Positions 1 to 9,892 of a stretch of 34,796 nucleotides of DNA are shown here, one piece after another. Under the pieces are notes generated by a model that made no database searches, was not told where the DNA came from, and saw nothing but the letters and a program-made list of their open reading frames with translations. The stretch is from Pseudomonas sp. GM74 (GTDB taxonomy: Bacteria > Pseudomonadota > Gammaproteobacteria > Pseudomonadales > Pseudomonadaceae), in the NCBI RefSeq assembly GCF_000282455.1, contig NZ_AKJG01000157.1, positions 1 through 34,796 of the forward strand. The letters are read 5' to 3'. Position numbers and translations under genes: made by a program. Numbering within the stretch: the stretch's first letter is position 1; each line of letters opens with the position of its first letter.

Positions 1-34
1 AAACAAAAACCCGCACAAGGCGGGTTTTGTTTTA
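1..34 (-). terminator. Rho-independent terminator downstream of cysS
   Basis: AAAACCCGC (6-14), a 5-nt loop and GCGGGTTTT (20-28) form a perfect 9-bp stem. Read on the minus strand the stem is followed by a T-rich run ending at the window edge. It lies just past the cysS stop codon, so it most likely ends the glnS-cysS transcript. The A-rich and T-rich flanks mean it could also work for a plus-strand transcript. Confidence 0.85.
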
Positions 35-49
35 CAGCAGATCAGGCAA

Positions 50-1432
50 TCAGTCAGCCAGACGCCAGGTCGTGCCGCCCTTGCCGTCTTCCAGCACCAC
101 ACCCATGGCGGTGAGCTGGTCGCGGATGCGGTCGGATTCGGCCCAGTCCTTGCCGGCACGTGCCGCCAGGCGCGCTGCAATCAGCGCCTCGACTTCAGCT
201 GCATCCACGCGCCCTTCGGCGCCGGCCTGCAGGAAGTCATCGGCTTCGAGCTGCAACACACCCAACACGCTGGCCAATTCTTTCAAACGGGCCGCCAGAC
301 CGGCCGCAGCGTTGAGATCGCTCTCACGCAAACGGTTGATCTCGCGGACCATCTCGAACAGCACCGCGCAGGCTTCCGGCGTACCGAAATCGTCGTTCAT
401 CACCGTGGTGAACCGCTCGACGAAGGCTTCGCCGCCAGCAGGGGCAACATTCGGCAGGCCTTTCAACGCGTGGTAGAAACGCTCCAGGGCGCCCTTGGCG
501 TCCTTGAGGTTGTCTTCCGAATAGTTGATGGCGCTGCGGTAGTGGCTCGACACCAGCAGGTAACGCACGACTTCCGGGTGGTACTTGTCGAGCACGTCGC
601 GAATGGTGAAGAAGTTGTTCAAGGACTTGGACATCTTCTCGCCATTGATGCGAATCATGCCGCAATGCATCCACGCGTTGGCGTAGGTCTTGCCGGTTGC
701 CGCTTCGCTCTGGGCGATTTCGTTTTCATGGTGCGGGAACTCGAGGTCGCTGCCGCCGCCATGAATGTCGAAGGTTTCACCCAGGCAGCAAGTCGACATC
801 ACCGAGCACTCGATGTGCCAGCCCGGACGCCCGGCGCCCCATGGCGATTCCCAGCTCGGCTCGCCCGGCTTGGCGGCTTTCCACAGCACGAAGTCCAGCG
901 GGTCCTGTTTCGACTCGTCGACTTCGATCCGTGCGCCGATGCGCAGGTCTTCGATCTTCTTGCGCGACAGCTTGCCGTAGCCCAAGAACCTGGCGACGCG
1001 GTAGTACACGTCGCCATTGCCCGGGGCGTAGGCGTAGCCCTTGTCGATCAAGGTCTGGATCATGCTCTGCATGCCAGCGATATGATCGGTGGCCCGCGGC
1101 TCCATGTCCGGCTTGAGGATATTGAGGCGCGCCTCGTCCTCGTGCATCGCGGTGATCATGCGCTCGGTCAACACGTCGAACGGCTCGCCGTTCTCCTTGG
1201 CCCGATTGATGATCTTGTCTTCAATGTCGGTGATGTTGCGTACATAAGTCAGGTTGTAGCCACTGAAGCGCAACCAGCGGGTCACAAGGTCGAACGCGAC
1301 CATGCTGCGGCCGTGGCCAATGTGGCAGTAGTCGTACACGGTCATGCCGCACACGTACATGCGCACATTGTTGCCATCGAGCGGCTTGAAGACTTCTTTG
1401 CTCTTGGTGAGCGTGTTGTAGATCGTTAGCAC
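50..1432 (-). CDS. cysS: Cysteinyl-tRNA synthetase
   Basis: Class I aminoacyl-tRNA synthetase that activates cysteine with ATP and charges tRNA-Cys in the cytoplasm. The 460 residues match the usual bacterial length. Visible landmarks are Cys28 in YVCGMTVYD (first zinc ligand of the family), the HIGH signature at residues 37-40, the zinc-site segment around WHIECSVM and FPHHENE, and the KMSKS loop in GEKMSKSLNN near residue 266. The ATG start puts the first motif at the expected distance from the N-terminus. It lies 21 bp downstream of glnS on the same strand, so the two synthetases are probably cotranscribed. A strong terminator follows the stop. Nothing unusual is seen. Confidence 0.97.
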   Translation of the reverse strand: MLTIYNTLTKSKEVFKPLDGNNVRMYVCGMTVYDYCHIGHGRSMVAFDLVTRWLRFSGYNLTYVRNITDIEDKIINRAKENGEPFDVLTERMITAMHEDEARLNILKPDMEPRATDHIAGMQSMIQTLIDKGYAYAPGNGDVYYRVARFLGYGKLSRKKIEDLRIGARIEVDESKQDPLDFVLWKAAKPGEPSWESPWGAGRPGWHIECSVMSTCCLGETFDIHGGGSDLEFPHHENEIAQSEAATGKTYANAWMHCGMIRINGEKMSKSLNNFFTIRDVLDKYHPEVVRYLLVSSHYRSAINYSEDNLKDAKGALERFYHALKGLPNVAPAGGEAFVERFTTVMNDDFGTPEACAVLFEMVREINRLRESDLNAAAGLAARLKELASVLGVLQLEADDFLQAGAEGRVDAAEVEALIAARLAARAGKDWAESDRIRDQLTAMGVVLEDGKGGTTWRLAD

Positions 1433-1453
1433 GTTATTTCCCTTGACGCTAAA

Positions 1454-3151
<1,698 letters not shown>

Positions 3152-3203
3152 AGGATCCTTGAACGTACAAGTGCGTGGCCGTAATGAAGGCCGGACAAAA
3201 CAA

Positions 3204-3253
3204 AGGCGCTATCATAGCCGATGCCGTCAAGTACCTGACAGAGCGCACTCTGT
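3204..3253 (-). promoter_or_regulatory. Candidate glnS promoter and a palindrome in the glnS-ppiB gap
   Basis: On the minus strand TATGAT (complement of 3211-3216) matches the -10 consensus at 5 of 6 positions. The -35 region, near 3234-3239, is weak. Just upstream lies the perfect inverted repeat ACAGAG-CGCA-CTCTGT (3238-3253), which could be a protein site or a small hairpin. The rest of the 250-bp gap (3152-3401) is AT-richer than the flanking genes, and I found no convincing promoter for ppiB in it. Confidence 0.3.
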
Positions 3254-3401
3254 AAACCGTCGTATTTAATAGGCCGTAAATGAAAAAACAGCCTCGAAAT
3301 TCGCGTCTGGCACGCTAAACTGCGCACCTTGGCCAAAAAGGCTGAACCGGTGGCGGGACGAGATGTTCCAACACCACGAATTCCTCTAGTGAGTAACGAT
3401 C

Positions 3402-3905
3402 ATGACCCAAGTCAAACTGACTACCAACTTCGGTGACATCGTCCTCGAACTGAACGCCGACAAAGCCCCGATCACCGTGGCCAACTTCGTTGAGTACGTT
3501 AAAGCCGGTCACTACGAAAACACCGTTTTCCACCGTGTCATCGGCAACTTCATGATCCAGGGCGGCGGTTTCGAGCCAGGCATGAAAGAAAAGAAAGACA
3601 AGCGCCCAAGCATCCAGAACGAAGCCGACAACGGTCTTTCCAACGACAAATACACCGTCGCCATGGCCCGCACCATGGAGCCGCATTCGGCTTCCGCACA
3701 GTTCTTCATCAACGTGGCGGACAACAGCTTCCTGAACCACAGCGGCAAGAACGTTCAGGGCTGGGGCTACGCGGTATTCGGTAAAGTGACCGCCGGCACC
3801 GACGTTGTCGACAAGATCAAAGGCGTGGCCACCACGTCCAAGTCCGGCCACCAGGACGTACCGGCAGACGACGTGATCATCGAGAAAGCCGAGATCATTG
3901 AGTGA
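3402..3905 (+). CDS. ppiB: Peptidyl-prolyl cis-trans isomerase, cyclophilin type (PpiB)
   Basis: Cyclophilin that catalyses cis-trans isomerisation of X-Pro bonds. At 167 residues with no signal peptide it matches the cytoplasmic PpiB form. The cyclophilin active-site segments are clear: FHRVIGNFMIQGGGF (residues 43-57, with the catalytic Arg in FHR) and SASAQFFINVADN near residue 97. The ATG follows a weak GAGTAA ribosome-binding site. Its stop TGA overlaps the GTG start of lpxH in a GTGA junction, so the two are almost certainly cotranscribed and translationally coupled. A ppiB-lpxH pairing is common in gammaproteobacteria. Confidence 0.95.
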   Translation: MTQVKLTTNFGDIVLELNADKAPITVANFVEYVKAGHYENTVFHRVIGNFMIQGGGFEPGMKEKKDKRPSIQNEADNGLSNDKYTVAMARTMEPHSASAQFFINVADNSFLNHSGKNVQGWGYAVFGKVTAGTDVVDKIKGVATTSKSGHQDVPADDVIIEKAEIIE

Positions 3906-4654
3906 TATTGCTGATTTCAGACTTACATCTGATCGATGCGCGCCCGGACATTACCCGGGCGTTTCTGGATTTGCTCGCCGGACGCGCCCGCTCGGCGAGT
4001 GCGTTGTACATTCTGGGCGACTTCTTCGAGGTGTGGATTGGCGACGACGCCATGACCCCCTTCCAGCGCTCCATCTGCCAGGCCCTGCGCGACCTCAGCG
4101 ACAGCGGCACGGCCATTTTCCTGATGCACGGCAATCGCGACTTCCTGCTCGGCAAGGCCTTCTGCAAAGCAGCCGGCTGCACCTTGTTGAAGGATCCGAG
4201 CGTCGTGCAGTTCAACGGCGAGCCGGTGCTGCTGATGCACGGCGACAGCCTCTGCACCCGCGACGAAGCCTATATGAAGCTGCGTCGCTACCTGCGCAAC
4301 CCGATCAGCCTGTTCATCCTGCGGCATCTGCCCCTGCGCACCCGGCACAAGCTGGCGCGCAAGCTGCGCAGTGAAAGCCGCACGCAAACGCGGATGAAGG
4401 CCAACGACATCGTCGATGTCACGCCCGAAGAGATTCCGCGGATCATGCAGGAATACGGCGTGAAGACCTTGATCCACGGGCACACCCACCGTCCCGCGAT
4501 TCACAAGTTGCAGCTTGGCGAGCAAGCGGCCAAGCGCATTGTGCTGGGGGATTGGGATCGCCAAGGGTGGGCGTTGCAGGTGGATGAGCAGGGGTTTGCG
4601 CTGGCGCCCTTTGACTTCACTCCGCCACCGCAACTGGCACCTCCCACGAACTGA
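3902..4654 (+). CDS. lpxH: UDP-2,3-diacylglucosamine diphosphatase (LpxH)
   Basis: Membrane-associated metallophosphoesterase of lipid A biosynthesis that hydrolyses UDP-2,3-diacylglucosamine to lipid X and UMP. The 250-residue protein shows the calcineurin-like metal-binding pattern: DLHL at residues 7-10 (Asp7, His9), GDFFEVWIGDD near 39-49, GNRDF near 77-81, HGDSLC, and the C-terminal GHTHRP. Translation starts at GTG (3902), which overlaps the ppiB stop codon. This start gives the family N-terminus MILLISDLHL, with the first metal ligand at the usual distance. It is followed by a REP pair, with no clear terminator. Confidence 0.95.
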   Translation: MILLISDLHLIDARPDITRAFLDLLAGRARSASALYILGDFFEVWIGDDAMTPFQRSICQALRDLSDSGTAIFLMHGNRDFLLGKAFCKAAGCTLLKDPSVVQFNGEPVLLMHGDSLCTRDEAYMKLRRYLRNPISLFILRHLPLRTRHKLARKLRSESRTQTRMKANDIVDVTPEEIPRIMQEYGVKTLIHGHTHRPAIHKLQLGEQAAKRIVLGDWDRQGWALQVDEQGFALAPFDFTPPPQLAPPTN

Positions 4655-4670
4655 AGGCTGTAGGAGATCC

Positions 4671-4765
4671 CTGTGGGAGCGAGCTTGCTCGCGATAGCGG
4701 ATTAACATTCAACATCTCTGTTGACTGATCCACCGCCATCGCGAGCAAGCCCGCTCCCACAGGGG
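4671..4765. repeat. REP pair (REPIN-like), GTGGGAG...CTCCCAC orientation
   Basis: Left arm CTGTGGGAGCGAGCTTGCTC and a complementary right arm ending GCTCCCACAGGGG face each other across about 45 bp. The pair lies between the convergent ends of lpxH and the MFS gene, and each arm is itself a small hairpin. No gene is seen in the 125-bp gap. Confidence 0.9.
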
Positions 4766-4779
4766 TTCTGCAGTGCTTG

Positions 4780-6312
4780 TTAGTGCCCGGCAGACGCCGC
4801 AGGCCCCGCCTTGGCGGTAAACGGTGGCTTGGCCAGCCAGACAATCAATATCAGCCCCATGAACATCCAGCCCAGCAAGGTGAAGTAATCCACCGTGGAC
4901 ATGATGTACGCCTGGCTGATCACCATCTGGTCCAGCTGCGTATAGGCCTTGACCCCTGCCCCGCCGAGGTTGGTCAGCGTTTCGCGGGTCGCCGGATCGA
5001 AGGGGGTGATGCTTTCGGTCAGGTAGGCGTGATGCTGATCCGCCCGGCGAATCCAGATCCAGGTGGTCAACGACGCCGCAAAACTGCCGCCCAGGGTCCG
5101 CAAGAATGTCGCCAGCCCCGAACCGTCGGCAATCTGGCTCGGCGGCAGGTCCGAGAGCAGGATGGTCAGGGTCGGCATGAAGAACAGCGCCACGCCGATC
5201 CCCATGAACAGCTGCACCATGGCGATGTGCTGGAAGTCCACCTCATTGGTAAAGCCTGCGCGCATGAAACAGCTCAGGCCGATGGCCAGGAACGCCCCGC
5301 CCGCCAGCAGGCGCATGTCGAATTTCGGCGCGTATTTGCCGACAAACGGCGCCAGCAGCACCGGCAGGATCCCCAGCGGGGCCACGGCAAAACCGGCCCA
5401 GGTCGCGGTGTAGCCCAGCCGCGTTTGCAGCCACTGCGGCAGGATCAGGTTGATCCCGAAGAATCCGGCATAACCCAGGATCAGCACGATGGTGCCGTAG
5501 CGGAAGTTGCGATGGGCAAACAACCGCAGGTTGACCACCGGGTGTTCGTCGGTCATTTCCCAGATCACGAAGAACGCCAGGGCCACCACCGAAATCACCG
5601 AGCCGATCACGATGAAGCTGGATTCGAACCAGTCGGCATCGTTGCCCTTGTCGAGCACGATCTGCAAAGCCCCGACGCCGATGATCAGCGCGATCAAGCC
5701 GACGTAGTCCATCGGTTGGCGGCTGGTGACCACCGGGCGCTTTTTCATCTGTTGGGTCACCACCCAGGCCGCGAACAGGCCGATCGGCACGTTGATGAAG
5801 AAAATCCACGGCCAGCTGTAGCTGTCGGTGATCCAGCCGCCGAGGATCGGCCCGGCAATCGGCGCGACCACCGTGACCATCGCCAACAGTGCCAGCGCCA
5901 GCCCCCGTTTCGCCGGGGGGTAAACCGCAATCAGCAGGGTCTGGGTCATCGGGTACAGCGGCCCGGCCACCACCCCTTGCAGCACCCTGAAGCCCACCAG
6001 CTCGGGCATCGAGGTGGAAATCCCGCACAAGAACGAAGCCAGCACGAACAGCAGCGTCGCCCAGACAAACAGCTTCACCTCGCCAAAACGCCGACTGAGC
6101 CAACCGGTCAGGGGCAAGGCGATGGCGTTGCTCACGGCAAACGAGGTAATGACCCAGGTGCCCTGCTCCGAGCTCACGCCCAGGTTGCCGGAGATCGTCG
6201 GCAGCGCCACGTTGGCGATGGTGGTGTCGAGCACTTGCATGAAGGTCGCCAGCGACAGGCCGATGGTGCTGAGCAGCAGGCTGGGCGGTGTGAAAGACGC
6301 GTTATTGCTCAT
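4780..6312 (-). CDS. EmrB-like multidrug efflux MFS transporter (DHA2 family, 14 TM)
   Basis: Inner-membrane drug:proton antiporter of the major facilitator superfamily, expected to work with the adjacent EmrA-like adaptor and outer-membrane channel. The 510 residues contain about 14 hydrophobic segments. The early motif VLDTTIANVALPTI (TM1) is typical of DHA2/EmrB pumps. Motif A appears as GWLSRRFGEVKLF between TM2 and TM3, and a motif-C-like glycine/proline segment as APIAGPILGGW. The ATG start at 6312 has a good AAAGGA site upstream. It is the last gene of the marR operon and is separated from emrA by 164 bp holding a REP pair, so its expression may be lower than that of the upstream genes. 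The substrate cannot be read from sequence. Confidence 0.92.
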   Translation of the reverse strand: MSNNASFTPPSLLLSTIGLSLATFMQVLDTTIANVALPTISGNLGVSSEQGTWVITSFAVSNAIALPLTGWLSRRFGEVKLFVWATLLFVLASFLCGISTSMPELVGFRVLQGVVAGPLYPMTQTLLIAVYPPAKRGLALALLAMVTVVAPIAGPILGGWITDSYSWPWIFFINVPIGLFAAWVVTQQMKKRPVVTSRQPMDYVGLIALIIGVGALQIVLDKGNDADWFESSFIVIGSVISVVALAFFVIWEMTDEHPVVNLRLFAHRNFRYGTIVLILGYAGFFGINLILPQWLQTRLGYTATWAGFAVAPLGILPVLLAPFVGKYAPKFDMRLLAGGAFLAIGLSCFMRAGFTNEVDFQHIAMVQLFMGIGVALFFMPTLTILLSDLPPSQIADGSGLATFLRTLGGSFAASLTTWIWIRRADQHHAYLTESITPFDPATRETLTNLGGAGVKAYTQLDQMVISQAYIMSTVDYFTLLGWMFMGLILIVWLAKPPFTAKAGPAASAGH

Positions 6313-6364
6313 CGCGAATCCTTTGAAACAGGTCTGGCGCTGCGCCGGTTACAGACGCAGCTAT

Positions 6365-6461
6365 CCCTGTGGGAGCGGGCTTGCCCGCGAAGAGATCGGC
6401 ACATTCAACATGGATGTCGCCTGACGCTCCGCCTTCGCGAGCAAGCCCGCTCCCACAGGGG
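6365..6461. repeat. REP pair between emrA-like and emrB-like genes
   Basis: CCCTGTGGGAGCGGGCTTGC and its complement ending GCTCCCACAGGGG enclose about 40 bp. The pair lies within a run of four co-oriented genes expected to be cotranscribed, so it would be present in the mRNA as a large stem-loop upstream of the transporter. Confidence 0.9.
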
Positions 6462-6476
6462 CGATGTAATGGCATT

Positions 6477-7685
6477 TCAGCGTTGCGCGGTTTTGCTGAC
6501 CGCGGCGCTGTTGTCGTGGATCAACTGGGTGATCATCGCGTCGGCCTCGGCCAACTGACGGTCGTAGACGTTGGTGCTGAATGAAGCCTTCTGCGGCGGC
6601 TGTTGCGCCAGCACCGGTCCGCTCTGGTCGTGCAGGTCCACATCGACCATGGTCGACAGGCCGACCCGCAGCGGGTGTTTGGCCAGTTCCTGGGCGTTGA
6701 CGTGGACTCGCACCGGCACGCGCTGCACGATCTTGATCCAGTTGCCGGTGGCGTTCTGCGCCGGCAGCAGGGCAAAGGCGCTGCCGGTGCCGGCGCCGGC
6801 GCCGAGGCTGTCGATGGTGCCGCTGTATTTGACGCTGCTGCCGTACAGGTCGGTTTCGATCTCCACCGGTTGGCCAATGCGCATGTCACGCAGCTGGGTT
6901 TCCTTGAAGTTGGCGTCGATCCACAGCTGATCCAGCGGAATCACCGCCATCAGCGCGGTACCCGGTTGTACGCGTTGGCCCAGTTGCACCGAACGCTTGG
7001 CCACGTAACCGGTGACCGGTGCAATCAGGACGCTGCGTGAGTTGTTCAGGTAGGCCTGACGCAGTTGCGCGGCGGCGGCCATCACGTCCGGGTGCGAAGA
7101 AACCACGGTGTCATCCACCAGCGCGCTGGTGGTCTTGAGCTTTTGCTCGGCATTGGCCAGGGCGTTTTGCGCCGAGGTCAGGTCGTCGCGGGCGTGGGAC
7201 AGCTCTTCCTGGGAAATCGCCCCGCCGGCGGCGAGGTTCTTGCGCCGGCTGAAGTTGTCCTGGGCCTTTTGCACTTCGGCTTTCTGCGCATTGACCTGGG
7301 CCTTCATGCCATCCACATCGCTGTACAGGCCACGCACCTGACGCACGGTACGGGCCAGATTGGCCTGGGCATTTTGCAGACCGATTTCGGCGTCGTTCGG
7401 GTCGAAGTTCACCAATACCTGGCCTTCATGCACCAGATCGCCATCGTCGGCGCCGATGCTGACTACGGTGCCCGTGACCAGCGGAGTGATTTCCACCACG
7501 TTGCCGTTCACATAGGCGTCGTCGGTGCTTTCGCTCCAGCGCCCGTAGAACTCGTGGTAGGCCCAGACGCCCGCGCCGCTCAGCACGACGACGGCGGCCA
7601 GGATCAGCAACATGAACTTGCGCTTGCCCGAATTGGGGTTGCCTTGTGTGTTTTCAGGAGGTTGGGTTGTATCGGCAGTGGCCAT
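6477..7685 (-). CDS. EmrA-like membrane fusion (periplasmic adaptor) protein
   Basis: HlyD-family adaptor linking the EmrB-like pump to the outer-membrane channel. Of 402 residues, roughly 25-44 (FMLLILAAVVVLSGAGVWAY) form a single N-terminal membrane anchor. A lipoyl-like beta domain follows, with NGNVVEITPLVTGTVVSIGA and DGDLVHEGQVLVNFD. Next come an alpha-helical hairpin rich in Ala, Gln and Lys (about 100-190) and the second lipoyl half with SVLIAPVTGYVAKRSV. The ATG start is preceded by AAGGT. It lies 15 bp downstream of the outer-membrane factor gene and upstream of the MFS gene. EmrA/VceA-type assignment is firm at family level; the substrate is unknown. Confidence 0.93.
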   Translation of the reverse strand: MATADTTQPPENTQGNPNSGKRKFMLLILAAVVVLSGAGVWAYHEFYGRWSESTDDAYVNGNVVEITPLVTGTVVSIGADDGDLVHEGQVLVNFDPNDAEIGLQNAQANLARTVRQVRGLYSDVDGMKAQVNAQKAEVQKAQDNFSRRKNLAAGGAISQEELSHARDDLTSAQNALANAEQKLKTTSALVDDTVVSSHPDVMAAAAQLRQAYLNNSRSVLIAPVTGYVAKRSVQLGQRVQPGTALMAVIPLDQLWIDANFKETQLRDMRIGQPVEIETDLYGSSVKYSGTIDSLGAGAGTGSAFALLPAQNATGNWIKIVQRVPVRVHVNAQELAKHPLRVGLSTMVDVDLHDQSGPVLAQQPPQKASFSTNVYDRQLAEADAMITQLIHDNSAAVSKTAQR

Positions 7686-7700
7686 GACAGGTACCTTGAA

Positions 7701-9170
7701 TTAGTGGGTCAGCGTGGCTGGCGTGGCGTTGGCCGAAGCGATGGCCTCAGGCTGGAAACCGCCGCCCAGCGCCTGCATCAGCTGGATCGACAGGTCGATC
7801 TGCTCTGCATTCAGGTTGGCCAGCTGGCGCTGGGTCTGGAGCAATTGCTGCTCGATGCTGAGCACGTCCAGGTAGTTGCCGATGCCGGAACCGTAACGCT
7901 GGACCACGGTGTTGTAGGAATCCTGGGCGATGTCGGTGGCATGCTGCTGGGCAGCGATCTGCCGGCCGATATCGCGCAGCTGGTTGATGCTGTCACTGAC
8001 ATCCCCCAGCGCCTTCACCAGGCTTTTGTTGTATTGCGCCACGGCGAGGTCGTAATCGGCGTCGCGGGAATCGAGGTCGGCGCGCAAGCGGCCACCGTCG
8101 AAAATCGGCACAGAAATCGTCGGTGCAATGTTAAAGAAGCGGCTGGCCGATCCAAACATCGCATCGCCCAACAAGGATTCGGCACCGGCAGCGGCGCTGA
8201 GGTTCAGGTTGGGATAGAACCGGGTTTTGCCGGCATCGATGCTTTTGCTCGCCGCCTCGACCCGCCAGCGCGCGGCCACCAGGTCCGGGCGACGCCCGAG
8301 CAACTCGGCCGGCAGCACCGAAGGTAGCGCTACCGCACTTGGTTGAAGAATGCTGGGGCGGGCAATTTCATTGCCCCGGTCCGGGCCTTTGCCGAGCAGC
8401 ACCGCGAGAGCGATTTTCGCGCTGTTCAAGCGTTTTTCGGCGTCGATCAGGTTGGCCTGGGAAGTGGCTTCCAGGCTTTCGGTCTGCTGGAACTGGTACT
8501 GGCTGTCGATCCCGGCAGTCAGGCGCCGCTGGCTCAGGTCGAGCATTTGCCGGGTGCGCTTGAGGTCTTCGTTGGACAGGTCGTAGACGATGTGTGCCTG
8601 GCCGAGGTCGCTATAGGCCCGGGCGACATCGGCGGCCAGGGTCAATTGCGCGGCCTGCTGGTCGACTTCGGCGGCGCGGGCCTGGCCGAGGGCCGCTTCC
8701 CAGGCATCGCGCTGACCGCCCCACAGGTCGAAGTTGTAATTGAAACCGGTGCTGATGTTACGCACGGTGGCATACGTGTCGCCCTGCCCGCGCGGGTCCT
8801 GGTCCCGGGCCAGGCGCGAGCGGCTGACACCGGCGCTGGCATCCAGGGTCGGCATCCGCTCGGCGTCGGCTGCGGAAGCGGCAGCGCTGGCCTGATGGGC
8901 ACGGGCGTCGGCGATCTGCATGTCCGGGCTGTCACGCAGGGCCTCGCGGATCAGACCGTCGAGTTGCGGATCGCCGAGGCTTTTCCACCAGTCGCTTTTC
9001 GGCCAGGCGGCGGGCGACAAGGTCACGCCGCCGAGGGATTGCCCGGCCTTGAGGTTTTTCGCGTCGAGGCTGACACCTTCCGTTTTCAGGCCGCTGTAAC
9101 TGGCGCAACCGGCGACGCTCATGGCCAACAGCACCAGGCTCAGGCCGGTACGCAAGGGGTTACTGCTCAT
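7701..9170 (-). CDS. Outer-membrane efflux lipoprotein (NodT/OprM-type, TolC family)
   Basis: Outer-membrane channel of a tripartite efflux system. The N-terminus is a lipoprotein signal with lipobox SVAGC, so Cys22 would be acylated after cleavage. The 489-residue body has the duplicated coiled-coil TolC layout: WWKSLGDPQLDGLIREAL near residue 60, and the second-half repeat RRPDLVAARWRVEAA with SLLGDAMFGSASRFFNIAPT. Its ATG overlaps the marR stop codon (ATGA), which implies translational coupling to the regulator. The order regulator, outer-membrane factor, adaptor, pump is typical of Pseudomonas EmrAB-type operons. Confidence 0.93.
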   Translation of the reverse strand: MSSNPLRTGLSLVLLAMSVAGCASYSGLKTEGVSLDAKNLKAGQSLGGVTLSPAAWPKSDWWKSLGDPQLDGLIREALRDSPDMQIADARAHQASAAASAADAERMPTLDASAGVSRSRLARDQDPRGQGDTYATVRNISTGFNYNFDLWGGQRDAWEAALGQARAAEVDQQAAQLTLAADVARAYSDLGQAHIVYDLSNEDLKRTRQMLDLSQRRLTAGIDSQYQFQQTESLEATSQANLIDAEKRLNSAKIALAVLLGKGPDRGNEIARPSILQPSAVALPSVLPAELLGRRPDLVAARWRVEAASKSIDAGKTRFYPNLNLSAAAGAESLLGDAMFGSASRFFNIAPTISVPIFDGGRLRADLDSRDADYDLAVAQYNKSLVKALGDVSDSINQLRDIGRQIAAQQHATDIAQDSYNTVVQRYGSGIGNYLDVLSIEQQLLQTQRQLANLNAEQIDLSIQLMQALGGGFQPEAIASANATPATLTH

Positions 9171-9640
9171 TTGTCACCTACCCGCAGCAGGGTGATCGCG
9201 TCACCGGCTGCCACCAAAATTTTCTTCAGGATCAACTCCAGGGTTTTCAGCTCCTCCGGAGTGATGGCACCGGCCAGTTCATTCATGGCTTCGGCGCCGA
9301 TGTGCGGCAGGCGGTCGGCGAGCTTCTGCCCTTCTTCCGTAAGCACAAGCTGCACCTGACGGCGATCCGCCTCGGAGCGTTGGCGAGCGAGGAAACCTTT
9401 CTGTTCCAGACGATCGAGCATGCGCGTCATCGAGCCGCTGTCCAGGGACAGGTGGCGGCACAACTCGCCCGGCGAATCGATGCCGAACTGGGCAATGATG
9501 ATCAACACCTTGAACTGTGCGGCGGTGATGCCGTGGGGTTCCATGTGGGTGTCGATGATCCGGTCCTTGAGCAGCGCGGCACGTCCGAGCAGCAGGCCGA
9601 GATGGCAATTGTGGAAATCGTCTGGAGAGAAATGTTTCAT
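9167..9640 (-). CDS. MarR-family transcriptional regulator of the efflux operon
   Basis: Winged-helix dimeric repressor of 157 residues, first gene of the efflux operon. The DNA-binding region is visible as GITAAQFKVLIIIAQ, then SPGELCRHLSLDSGSMTRMLDRLEQKGFL (recognition helix) and the wing RQRSEADRRQVQLVLTEEG. Its stop overlaps the start of the lipoprotein gene by 4 bp. Two identical palindromes in its own promoter suggest autorepression relieved by an inducing compound, as is known for EmrR/MarR proteins; the inducer is not evident. The ATG start gives a normal family length, and the ribosome-binding site (GGTGG) is moderate. Confidence 0.93.
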   Translation of the reverse strand: MKHFSPDDFHNCHLGLLLGRAALLKDRIIDTHMEPHGITAAQFKVLIIIAQFGIDSPGELCRHLSLDSGSMTRMLDRLEQKGFLARQRSEADRRQVQLVLTEEGQKLADRLPHIGAEAMNELAGAITPEELKTLELILKKILVAAGDAITLLRVGDK

Positions 9641-9655
9641 CTGACCACCAATTAG

Positions 9656-9710
9656 CTGCCTAGGCAGTGAATGTATGTCGAGATGTTACTGCCTAGGCAG
9701 CGAATGTCAA
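9656..9710 (-). promoter_or_regulatory. marR operon promoter with two operator palindromes
   Basis: On the minus strand a perfect -35 TTGACA (9710-9705) and a -10 TAACAT (9688-9683) are separated by 16 bp. That spacer is filled by the 12-bp perfect palindrome CTGCCTAGGCAG (9689-9700). A second identical copy (9656-9667) lies 33 bp away, about three helical turns, around +9 to +20 of the expected transcript. On the plus strand both copies are followed by YGAATGT. Binding of a MarR dimer here would block RNA polymerase directly. Confidence 0.85.
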
Positions 9711-9795
9711 CGCAATAGTTAGCATGCTTGGTAAATAATTGACTAATGGTGTCGGGATTTGTTGCGGCCACACTGACGCCATCGTCGGAACGCCG

Positions 9796-9861
9796 CCCGG
9801 AGCAAGCTCGCTCCCACAGGGATCGCACTGGACCTTGTGGGAGCGAGCTTGCTCGCGATGG
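9796..9861. repeat. REP pair, CTCCCAC...GTGGGAG orientation
   Basis: Left arm GGAGCAAGCTCGCTCCCACA and right arm TGTGGGAGCGAGCTTGCTCG face outward, with about 12 bp between them. This is the opposite orientation to most pairs in this window. It lies between the marR promoter and the 3' end of tamB. Confidence 0.85.
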
Positions 9862-9892
9862 GAGCGACTCGGTTTTGAGAGGATGCGGGGGC

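Noticed and set aside
3310..3325. Sigma-54-like TGGCACG...CTGC upstream of ppiB
   Set aside because: The GG-to-GC distance is one base too long for a -24/-12 promoter.
4777..6558. 593-codon plus-strand frame opposite the MFS gene
   Set aside because: Composition is His/Gln/Arg-rich without domain motifs; the antisense frame has 14 clear membrane segments and a good ribosome-binding site.
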